DNA from: Desulfobacterales bacterium C00003106
GTDB taxonomy: Bacteria; Desulfobacterota; Desulfobacteria; Desulfobacterales; C00003106
Assembly: GCA_001751015.1 (NCBI GenBank)
Contig: MAXM01000248.1
Span: 1-5,855, forward strand
Length of the DNA: 5,855 bases
Reading direction: 5' to 3'
The position numbers and the translations under genes were made by a program. A model generated the notes under the pieces. It was given only the letters and a program-made list of their open reading frames with translations, was not told the DNA's origin and ran no database searches. Of this stretch, positions 1 to 5,855 are shown piece by piece (the stretch's first letter is position 1; each line of letters starts with the position of its first letter).

Positions 1-47
1 CCCAATGGGTGAAAGTTTGTAATAGCAAAACATTCTGTAATCATTAA

Positions 48-82
48 GCTAATAGCTAACCGCTAAAGGCTAACCGCTCAAT
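48..82. repeat. GCTAA-headed heptamer tandem repeat upstream of topA
   Basis: Five consecutive 7-base units start at 48, 55, 62, 69 and 76: GCTAATA, GCTAACC, GCTAAAG, GCTAACC and a degenerate GCTCAAT. The first four share GCTAA exactly and vary only in the last two bases; the second and fourth are identical. The array ends 42 bases before the topA start codon, in non-coding sequence. The 7-base period is seen directly. Whether it is a regulatory site, a polymerase-slippage tract or a degenerate intergenic repeat family is unknown. Confidence 0.6.
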
Positions 83-124
83 TTAGGTTCAACCATCTAC
101 CGATGTCTGAGGTGCTAATAGAAT

Positions 125-2440
125 ATGAGCAAAAAATTGATCATTGTCGAATCTCCTACCAAGGTTCGGACAATAAAGAAATACATGGGCGACAGGTTCA
201 ACGTGGCGGCCACAGTGGGACACATCAAAGACCTTCCTCCAAAAGAGCTTGGCGTTGATACCAAAAACGATTTCAAACCCGTTTATACGACCATAAAGGG
301 GAAGGACAAGGTAATACGGAATCTGAAAAAGGCCGCAGAGTCGGTTGACACGGTCTATCTTGCTCCCGACCCGGACAGGGAGGGGGAGGCTATCGCATGG
401 CATGCTGCTGAAGTCCTGAAAAAGAAGGGGAGGACCTTTCACCGCGTTCTGTTTCACGAACTGACCGAAAGGGCTATCAAGGCCGCCATGTCCTCGCCCG
501 AACCTCTCAACCTCCAGCGATTCGAATCCCAGCAGGCACGACGGATACTCGACCGTCTTGTCGGTTACCAGATATCCCCGGTCCTGTGGCGAAAGATCAG
601 GCGGGGGTTGAGCGCAGGTCGCGTCCAGTCAGTCGCGGTGCGGATTATCTGTGAAAGAGAAAGAAAGATAGAACAGTTTGTTGCCGAGGAATACTGGTCG
701 ATAGTCGCTGAACTTGAGGGAGAGAGTCCTCCTTCTTTCCTGGCCCGTCTCACCAAGATCGACGACAAGAAGGTCATAACCCCTTCCGACAGAAAAGATG
801 GTGAAAAGATCACCATCCCTGATGAAAAAACAGCGACAGCAATTACAAATGGGTTGAAGGGGGTTGACTTTGTCGTATCGAGCGTGGTCAAGAAGACCCG
901 CAAGAGACACCCTTATCCCCCTTTTACAACGAGCAAGCTTCAACAGGATGCTATCAACAAACTGCGCTTTTCCGCCAAAAAGACCATGGTATTAGCTCAG
1001 CAGCTCTATGAGGGGATCGAACTTGGTCCGGGTGAACCAGTCGGGCTGATAACCTATATGCGAACAGACTCGACCCGGGTTGCAGCAGAGGCTGTCGAAG
1101 AGGCGAGGGAACTGATCAAGAAAGATTATGGCGCAGAGTATCTTCCGAAAAAACCTCTGTTTTATAAAAACAGGAAGAAAGTGCAGGACGCCCATGAAGC
1201 AATCAGACCCACCTCGGTATCCAATACACCGAAAAGCGTCGCTTCTTTTCTCTCCGCAGATCAGCTTGCCCTCTACGAGCTGATCTGGCAACGCTTTACC
1301 GCCTGCCAGATGAACCCGGCCCTGATTGATCAGACAACCATAATCATAGCCGCCGGTTCCAGTGAGTTTGCAGTTACGGGTTCTGTGATTGCGTTTGACG
1401 GATTCATGGCGCTTTATCCCGTTGCAGCGGAAAAGAATAAGAAGAACGGCGAAACAAAGCTTCCCCAATTGCAGGAAGGGATGCCCTTGAACTGTCTGGA
1501 GATTATCCCGAAACAGCACTTCACTCAGCCTCCGCCGAGGTTTTCAGAGGCGTCTCTGGTCAAGGAGCTTGAGGAAAACGGTATAGGAAGGCCTAGCACC
1601 TATGCCTCCATACTCAGCACAATACAAAAGGCCTATGTGGATATTGAGAAGAGGTATCTCAAGCCAACGGAATTGGGCTTTATCGTGACGGATTTCCTGG
1701 TGGCGAACTTTCCGGATATCGTGAACGTCGCTTTTACTGCACACATGGAAGAGAACCTGGATGAGATCGTGGAAGGCAAGAAAGGATGGGTCGCAACCCT
1801 TGCCGAGTTCTACGGTCCGTTTGAAAAGGTATTAAAGCAGGTAGATACGGATATTACGAAAAACAAAAACAAGGGGGTCGCCACTGAAATTTCATGTCCT
1901 GAGTGCAAGAGCCCTCTTGGTATCAAGGTCGGGAAGAACGGGCCTTTTCTCGCCTGTTCCGCTTACCCGGAATGCAAATTTACCAGCAATTTTATACGCA
2001 GTGAAAAGGGCGAGATCCGTATGGTGGAACGGCCAAAGGATGAACCAACCGACAAGACATGCGAAAAATGCGGAAAACCGATGGTTCGAAAACAGGGACG
2101 CTTCGGACCTTTCCTGGCGTGCTCGGGCTATCCTGAGTGCAAGAACACCCTCTCTTTGCAAGGAGAAAAGGATGATAACCCTCAAACCACGGGCGTGAAG
2201 TGCCCGGAAGAGGGCTGCGACGGCGAGCTTCTGATGCGCCGGTCCAGAAGAGGGAAGGTCTTTTACGGCTGCAGTCGTTATCCGAAGTGCAAGTTCGCCC
2301 TCTGGAACAAGCCTGTTTCGGAAAGCTGCCCGGAGTGCGGGGCCGCGATACTTGTAGAAAAAACAACCAAGAAAAAAGGTACGTTTCTTGCCTGCTCAAA
2401 CAAGGAATGCAAGTATGAAAAAGAATTGGTCGGGGAGTGA
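125..2440 (+). CDS. topA: DNA topoisomerase I (type IA) with four zinc ribbons
   Basis: Type IA topoisomerase: it relaxes negative supercoils by cutting one DNA strand through a 5'-phosphotyrosine link, passing the other strand and resealing; cytoplasmic and normally essential. The 771-residue protein starts with a TOPRIM domain (about 3-120) holding the acidic residues E9 (in VESPTK) and D82, D84 and E86 (in DPDREGE). The catalytic tyrosine is Y311 in ITYMRTDST, followed by R313. The type IA core runs to about 580 and includes the conserved ENGIGRPSTYA stretch (484-494). Four C-terminal tetracysteine zinc ribbons follow: C591/C594/C611/C617, C646/C649/C666/C672, C693/C698/C716/C722 and C735/C738/C757/C762. 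All cysteines are present, so the tail looks intact. The ATG at 125 is chosen because an in-frame TAG lies at 119-121; the only Shine-Dalgarno-like match is GAGG at 109-112, a rather long 12 bases upstream. The gene converges on the solute-binding protein gene, leaving 6 bases between stops. Confidence 0.98.
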   Translation: MSKKLIIVESPTKVRTIKKYMGDRFNVAATVGHIKDLPPKELGVDTKNDFKPVYTTIKGKDKVIRNLKKAAESVDTVYLAPDPDREGEAIAWHAAEVLKKKGRTFHRVLFHELTERAIKAAMSSPEPLNLQRFESQQARRILDRLVGYQISPVLWRKIRRGLSAGRVQSVAVRIICERERKIEQFVAEEYWSIVAELEGESPPSFLARLTKIDDKKVITPSDRKDGEKITIPDEKTATAITNGLKGVDFVVSSVVKKTRKRHPYPPFTTSKLQQDAINKLRFSAKKTMVLAQQLYEGIELGPGEPVGLITYMRTDSTRVAAEAVEEARELIKKDYGAEYLPKKPLFYKNRKKVQDAHEAIRPTSVSNTPKSVASFLSADQLALYELIWQRFTACQMNPALIDQTTIIIAAGSSEFAVTGSVIAFDGFMALYPVAAEKNKKNGETKLPQLQEGMPLNCLEIIPKQHFTQPPPRFSEASLVKELEENGIGRPSTYASILSTIQKAYVDIEKRYLKPTELGFIVTDFLVANFPDIVNVAFTAHMEENLDEIVEGKKGWVATLAEFYGPFEKVLKQVDTDITKNKNKGVATEISCPECKSPLGIKVGKNGPFLACSAYPECKFTSNFIRSEKGEIRMVERPKDEPTDKTCEKCGKPMVRKQGRFGPFLACSGYPECKNTLSLQGEKDDNPQTTGVKCPEEGCDGELLMRRSRRGKVFYGCSRYPKCKFALWNKPVSESCPECGAAILVEKTTKKKGTFLACSNKECKYEKELVGE

Positions 2441-2441
2441 A

Positions 2442-2480
2442 GGTGACTATTCAACCAATAGCCATTCGTGGATATTCACC
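2442..2480. repeat. Imperfect inverted repeat at the convergent gene ends
   Basis: GGTGACTATTCA (2442-2453) can pair with TGGATATTCACC (2469-2480) with one mismatch and one G-T wobble across 12 positions, leaving a 15-base loop. An alternative smaller hairpin, CTATT/AATAG around a 5-base loop (2447-2461), lies inside it. The structure begins one base after the topA stop codon and covers the last codons of the opposing gene. No U-rich run follows directly on either strand, so it is not a canonical intrinsic terminator; it could still be a 3'-end stabilising or pausing hairpin for topA mRNA. Confidence 0.35.
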
Positions 2481-4060
2481 ATTAACCCGGCTTCAGTCAT
2501 CTCAATCGGGACTATTCGCCTTTGGCCGTCAGCGTCCGTGATTTCGCGCTTGAATTTCAGACTCAGGGCAGGCGTGGAGTCCGCCACATAAAGAAAGGTG
2601 TAGGGCTGGTCTTCGTGGATCAGGCGGTGTATCTTCTGATAGATCGCCTCTCTTTTTTCGAGATCAAAGGTCCGGCGTCCTTCAATCAGCAGCCGGTCCA
2701 CCAGGGGATTGGCGTATCCGACAAAATTGAAGCCCCCTTCTATTTGACTCGAATGCCATATACTGTAGGCGTCCGGATCTACGCTCAGGCTCCACCCGAG
2801 GATGCATGCGTCAAAATGCCTCGGGTTGATAAAATTCTTCAAAAAGACCGACCACTCGTAGATCTGGAGGTCTGCGTCAATCCCTATTTCCTTGAAGTAT
2901 CTTTGCACAAGCACGCCTACGTCACGCCTCATATCGTTTCCGCTGTTGGTTATCATGCGAAATGAAAAAGGTTTTCCGTTTTTGTCCAGGATACCGTCTT
3001 TGTCCGTGTCTCCCCAGCCGGCTTCACAAAGGAGCTCTTTTGCTTTCCCGGGGTCATAGGGAAAGGGTTCAATGGCCTTGTCCGCGTACCAGAGGTGATT
3101 TGGGAAGGGACCTGTTGCGATCTGTCCGAAACCGTAAAGCACGTAACGGACGATCTCCTTTCTGTTAATGGCGCAGGTCAGGGCCTGACGTACCCTTTTG
3201 TCGGCAAAAAGAGGGTTGGCAAGGTTATAGCCGATGTACGTATAGCCGAGACCCGGTTGACGGTAGACACGAAGATTCGGGTTCTTTCGTATCCTTTCAT
3301 ACTGGTGCGGGAAGACCCCGGAATAGTCTATCCCACCGGTCAGGATCGCTATCTCCGTCAAGGACGTCTCCGGGATGATGCGGAATATGATTCGATCAAG
3401 ATGCGGCGGCCCTTCAAAATAGTCGTGATTTGCCTCAAGGACTATCTTTTCGTCGCTCACCCATGAATCAAAGCGAAAAGGGCCGGTCCCGACCGGATTC
3501 CGGTTGAATGACGCGGTATTGATGTCCGTGCCTGCAAGGAGATGCCGTGGAATAATTCCCATGGTCCAGGTCTCAAGTGCGGGTGAAAACGGTTCTTTAT
3601 AAGTGACGCGGAGCGTGTGCGGGTCGAGCGCCTCCACCTTTTCAACCAGTTCGTAATCGCTCTTTCGAACCGTGTTGGTTTCTTCATCAATGATCATCTC
3701 GTAGGTAAAGAGCACATCATCAGCCGTAACAGGGTGGCCGTCATGCCATTGGACCCCTTTGCGCAAATGAAAGATTAATTCGGGTCTTGCCCCGGGAGAG
3801 ACGCTCCATGATTCGGCCAGGTCCCCGGTCAGTTGGAGTTCTTCGTCATATCTCAGAAGCCCGCTGAAGACAAAGGAGTTGACCTGGCTCGATGCAGAGT
3901 CCTGAGAAAGCACAGGGTTGAGAAAAGAGGCGTCTCCGATAGATCCGATGACCAACTGGTTCTGTTCCGGGATCGATTTTGTGGAGACGTATATGAAGTT
4001 GATGCCAAGGAGGATGAGAATAATGACCGGAAAGGCAAGAAGGGTGTACTTGGTCTTCAA
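2447..4060 (-). CDS. Peptide/oligopeptide-type ABC transporter substrate-binding protein (family 5)
   Basis: Extracytoplasmic solute-binding protein of the OppA/DppA type (SBP_bac_5), expected to bind peptides or related ligands outside the inner membrane. The 537-residue length fits the family. Residues 1-5 are a short positive n-region and 6-25 a strongly hydrophobic segment. No lipobox cysteine or convincing AxA cleavage site follows, so an uncleaved membrane anchor is likely. Family signatures include the stretch 68-86 (GLLRYDEELQ..GDLAESW), LRKGVQWHDGHPVTADDV at 99-116, NPVGTGPFRF at 188-197 and DKRVRQALTCAINR at 287-300. A DTDKDGILD loop (351-359) has the DxDxDGxxD calcium-loop pattern, common in this family. 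The TTG start at 4060 has AGGAG (4074-4070) nine bases upstream, overlapping the stop of the kinase gene 12 bases away. It is the last gene of the operon. No permease or ATPase gene is nearby, so its ligand and transporter are unknown. Confidence 0.93.
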   Translation of the reverse strand: MKTKYTLLAFPVIILILLGINFIYVSTKSIPEQNQLVIGSIGDASFLNPVLSQDSASSQVNSFVFSGLLRYDEELQLTGDLAESWSVSPGARPELIFHLRKGVQWHDGHPVTADDVLFTYEMIIDEETNTVRKSDYELVEKVEALDPHTLRVTYKEPFSPALETWTMGIIPRHLLAGTDINTASFNRNPVGTGPFRFDSWVSDEKIVLEANHDYFEGPPHLDRIIFRIIPETSLTEIAILTGGIDYSGVFPHQYERIRKNPNLRVYRQPGLGYTYIGYNLANPLFADKRVRQALTCAINRKEIVRYVLYGFGQIATGPFPNHLWYADKAIEPFPYDPGKAKELLCEAGWGDTDKDGILDKNGKPFSFRMITNSGNDMRRDVGVLVQRYFKEIGIDADLQIYEWSVFLKNFINPRHFDACILGWSLSVDPDAYSIWHSSQIEGGFNFVGYANPLVDRLLIEGRRTFDLEKREAIYQKIHRLIHEDQPYTFLYVADSTPALSLKFKREITDADGQRRIVPIEMTEAGLMVNIHEWLLVE

Positions 4061-4068
4061 CGGTAGGT

Positions 4069-4075
4069 TCTCCTA
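4069..4075 (-). promoter_or_regulatory. Stop-overlapping ribosome binding site of the solute-binding protein gene
   Basis: On the minus strand the sequence TTAGGAGA contains both the kinase stop codon TAG (4075-4073) and the Shine-Dalgarno sequence AGGAG (4074-4070) for the next gene, whose TTG start lies nine bases further on. Ribosomes ending on the kinase would sit directly on this site, so re-initiation or translational coupling is likely. This site is what decides the TTG start at 4060. Confidence 0.75.
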
Positions 4076-5092
4076 ACTCAACAGCTTACTTGCGGCGTCA
4101 ATTACCACGTTAGTCAGCCTGGGGCAGGTTTCTGCCACGGTTCTTTCGAGCCGGGTCCGAAGGGTCTTTAATGCCGGCGGGATGTATTTGCGAAATCCGT
4201 GTTTTTTCTTTACCCTGCTCAGATAGGCAAAGGCCCCGAGGATTTGCATGTTTCGGTTTAACGCATTGTATTCATATACGTTTGCAAACACACGAATGTC
4301 AAATGAAATACGGGCGGACAGGCGCTTTGTGTAATATCCCAAAAGGTCTTGCTGAATATCTTCGGACAACTCTACATACGGATCGATCAACAAAGACGCA
4401 AGATCGTATTGGACCGGTCCCAAACGCCCGCTTTGAAAGTCGATAAAAAAATAAGAGCTGTTTTGAAACAGGATATTTCTTGATTGGAAGTCACGATGAA
4501 GAAAGCCGGTGATCCGGGTGGCAAGGGCGTTTTCGGCGATATAACGGAATTCATCCTCAAGATACGCAAAGTCTGCTTCAATGCCCAATGAGCCGTTCAA
4601 AAAGGCATCCACAAAGTAGCGGGATTCACGGTCAAGGATTACGCCTGTATCATAGAAGGGTGTTTCAAGACATTTGTCGCCGTCAAAACCTTCCTTTGCA
4701 TCGAGCTGCATCAGGATCAGCCGATCTATGACGCCCCGGTAATGAGCGCGGATGACCTCCATGTCCGGTTCGTTCTTGATAACATCCTGAAGGTGAGTAT
4801 CTCCGCAATCCTGCAAAAAAAGAACACGGCAGCCAGGGTCGCAGGCATAGATCTCCGGGACCGGCGCTTTTGACCTTTTCAGATGCCTGCCGATCCACGC
4901 AAAGGCCTCTCCCTCTGAAACGCCTTTATTGCCGGACGGGCCGTGATCCACAACAATTATTGATTTCCCGCAACACGCAGCCCTGTACCATTTGCGGTCA
5001 GACCCGTCTCCCTTAAGGGCCGTCAGAACAACCGTGCTTCCGGCCGATTCGGGATAGATCGATTCAAAGGTCTCTTGTAACAGTCCGGTCAA
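4073..5092 (-). CDS. Aminoglycoside phosphotransferase-fold kinase, AmgK-like (COG3178 type)
   Basis: Predicted cytoplasmic ATP-dependent small-molecule kinase of the APH/choline-kinase fold. The best-known relatives are AmgK enzymes, which phosphorylate N-acetylmuramate/N-acetylglucosamine at the anomeric position in cell-wall recycling; the substrate here is not proven. Residue numbers count from this start (339 residues). A nucleotide-loop-like LKGDGSDRKWYR lies at 26-37. The catalytic loop HRDFQSRN is at 199-206 with D201 as expected base and N206, and the metal-binding aspartate is D218 in IDFQSGRLGPVQYDLASLL. The typical C-terminal AYLSRVKKKHGFRKYIP follows at 289-305. All key residues are present. 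Start choice: TTG at 5092 has AAAGG (5104-5100) seven bases upstream, right at the stop of the preceding gene. A TTG at 5137 would add 15 residues and overlap that gene by 35 bases, but has only a poorly spaced GGGAG thirteen bases away. No ATG or GTG is available in the region. It is the middle gene of the operon. Confidence 0.9.
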   Translation of the reverse strand: MTGLLQETFESIYPESAGSTVVLTALKGDGSDRKWYRAACCGKSIIVVDHGPSGNKGVSEGEAFAWIGRHLKRSKAPVPEIYACDPGCRVLFLQDCGDTHLQDVIKNEPDMEVIRAHYRGVIDRLILMQLDAKEGFDGDKCLETPFYDTGVILDRESRYFVDAFLNGSLGIEADFAYLEDEFRYIAENALATRITGFLHRDFQSRNILFQNSSYFFIDFQSGRLGPVQYDLASLLIDPYVELSEDIQQDLLGYYTKRLSARISFDIRVFANVYEYNALNRNMQILGAFAYLSRVKKKHGFRKYIPPALKTLRTRLERTVAETCPRLTNVVIDAASKLLS

Positions 5093-5099
5093 AAATAGA

Positions 5100-5105
5100 C
5101 CTTTA
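5100..5105 (-). promoter_or_regulatory. Stop-overlapping ribosome binding site of the kinase gene
   Basis: On the minus strand TAAAGG joins the TAA stop of the CBS-ACT gene (5105-5103) to a Shine-Dalgarno-like AAAGG (5104-5100), seven bases before the TTG at 5092. The same layout, stop codon inside the next ribosome binding site followed by TTG, recurs at the following junction in this operon, which strengthens the choice of 5092 over 5137 as the kinase start. Confidence 0.55.
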
Positions 5106-5801
5106 CTTTCGATCGTAGTCGAGCCGTCTTCCTTCAACCTGATTCAGGGACTCCCTTGCCGAGTAAAGGACGGTGAATTTTTCTTCGAGGACATCAACGA
5201 GTTTTGCCAACATACCTTGCTCCATTGACCGAATACGAAAATAGACGTTCCTGTACCCTTCATCCGCAAGGTCATAGCTTGTGAGTATGCTGACAACGCG
5301 ACCTCCCATGCCTCGAATGACCTCTGCGACTTCATGCACCGACCCGGGCTTGTCCGGCAGGCAGAACGCAAACTGGGTGTCTCCACTATATACGCCGGTG
5401 ATATGTACCAGGGCCTTGAATATATCCGTTTCGGTGATAACGCCGATCAAATGCTGTTGATCATTTATGACGGGAAGCCCTGAAATTTTGTTTTCAAGCA
5501 TAAGGACAGCAGCAAATTCAATGGTTTCATCCGGTTTCACGTAGATCACGTCGGTGGACATCAATTCCTTGACCTTGATCTCTGATAGAAGATAATTGAT
5601 TTCATAGATATCCAACGTAGTCGCCTTTGAAGGAGAAGCCTCTTTCAGATCGGTGTCAGTGACGATTCCAACCAATCTTCCCCTTCGTACCACCGGAAGA
5701 CGTCGAATACCATTCTCTTTCATCAGGACGGAAGCCTTCATCATTGAAGTCTCCTCACCAACTGAAATCACATCGGTCGACATCCATCCTTGAGCTAACA
5801 T
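5103..5801 (-). CDS. CBS-CBS-ACT domain protein, AcuB-like
   Basis: Predicted cytoplasmic ligand-sensing protein: paired CBS domains usually form a Bateman module that binds adenine nucleotides, and ACT domains usually bind amino acids or similar small metabolites. The 232-residue protein has CBS1 at about 4-60, CBS2 at about 78-135 and a C-terminal ACT domain at about 144-215, starting near LPDKPGSVHEVAEVI. Both CBS repeats begin with the identical hexapeptide MSTDVI (7-12 and 81-86) and end in the expected nucleotide-contact motif, GIVTDTD (45-51) and GVITETD (120-126). The linker with ASPSKATTLDIYEINYLLS (55-73) is typical of AcuB-type proteins. No catalytic domain or membrane segment is visible, so it is probably a regulator or allosteric partner. 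The ATG at 5801 has a strong GGAGGA (5812-5807) five bases upstream. It is the first visible gene of the three-gene operon. AcuB was named for acetoin use in Bacillus, but no acetoin gene is present here, so I give no symbol. Confidence 0.93.
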   Translation of the reverse strand: MLAQGWMSTDVISVGEETSMMKASVLMKENGIRRLPVVRRGRLVGIVTDTDLKEASPSKATTLDIYEINYLLSEIKVKELMSTDVIYVKPDETIEFAAVLMLENKISGLPVINDQQHLIGVITETDIFKALVHITGVYSGDTQFAFCLPDKPGSVHEVAEVIRGMGGRVVSILTSYDLADEGYRNVYFRIRSMEQGMLAKLVDVLEEKFTVLYSARESLNQVEGRRLDYDRK

Positions 5802-5806
5802 AACAT

Positions 5807-5812
5807 TCCTCC
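5807..5812 (-). promoter_or_regulatory. Strong ribosome binding site of the CBS-ACT gene
   Basis: GGAGGA on the minus strand lies five bases before the ATG at 5801. It favours this start over the in-frame ATG six codons downstream, and it is the strongest Shine-Dalgarno match in the window, consistent with this being the first gene of the operon. Confidence 0.75.
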
Positions 5813-5855
5813 GCGTTTACTGAAATTATGTAGACCTTCACCCAAATAATTGCAC

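Noticed and set aside
18..41. Two TGTAAT hexamers (18-23 and 36-41) as possible topA -10 boxes
   Set aside because: Neither has a convincing -35 box at 16-18 bases, and the region is AT-rich, so such matches are expected by chance.
992..1519. Open minus-strand frame of 175 codons inside topA, with several smaller antisense frames at 89-457, 565-903 and 1992-2399
   Set aside because: They lie wholly or mostly opposite the conserved topA frame and their translations show no recognisable domain; they are reading-frame shadows.
2447..2461. CTATT/AATAG hairpin as an intrinsic terminator
   Set aside because: The stem is only five AT-rich base pairs and no U-tract follows on either strand.
2522..3466. 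Plus-strand frames at 2522-2965 and 3095-3466 opposite the solute-binding protein gene
   Set aside because: The minus-strand frame matches family 5 binding proteins over its full length, while the plus-strand translations resemble nothing recognisable.
4073..5137. Reading the kinase as an aminoglycoside resistance enzyme
   Set aside because: The fold is shared, but the sequence pattern (GDGSDRKWYR, HRDFQSRN, AYLSRVKKKHGF) is that of chromosomal COG3178/AmgK-type kinases, and there is no resistance or mobile-element context.
5825..5830. CATAAT on the minus strand as a -10 box for the CBS-ACT operon
   Set aside because: No acceptable -35 sequence lies at the right spacing (GCAATT at best), and the window ends 25 bases further upstream.

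Overview
The window carries four complete protein genes and no RNA gene, CRISPR array or mobile element that I can recognise. Protein style and gene content suggest a Gram-negative bacterium of the Deltaproteobacteria/Desulfobacterota type: an AcuB-like CBS-CBS-ACT protein, a COG3178-type sugar kinase with an HRDFQSRN catalytic loop, a membrane-anchored family 5 peptide-binding protein, moderate GC content and TTG start codons. This placement is inference from family resemblance, not from a marker gene.

Layout. Positions 1-124 are the non-coding leader of topA and contain a short GCTAA-headed heptamer repeat. topA (125-2440, plus strand) encodes a full-length DNA topoisomerase I with four C-terminal tetracysteine zinc ribbons. 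Only 6 bases separate its stop from that of the opposing gene, and an imperfect inverted repeat lies at this junction. The rest of the window is a compact minus-strand operon, read from right to left: a CBS-CBS-ACT sensor protein (5801-5103), an AmgK-like/aminoglycoside-phosphotransferase-fold kinase (start at 5092 or 5137, ending 4073) and an oligopeptide-type solute-binding protein (4060-2447). Bases 5802-5855 hold the operon's ribosome binding site and part of its leader.

How the genes may work together. The three minus-strand genes are almost certainly co-transcribed. At both internal junctions the upstream stop codon is built into the Shine-Dalgarno sequence of a downstream TTG start (for the kinase this holds if the 5092 start is right), which suggests translational coupling. 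A ligand-sensing CBS/ACT protein, a sugar-type kinase and a periplasm-facing peptide-binding protein without permease genes form an unexplained set. A role in salvage of cell-wall fragments is a reasonable but untested idea. topA is a housekeeping gene that merely converges on this operon. I found no clear evidence of an entirely new system; the most interesting points are this operon's composition, its junction architecture and the heptamer repeat upstream of topA.
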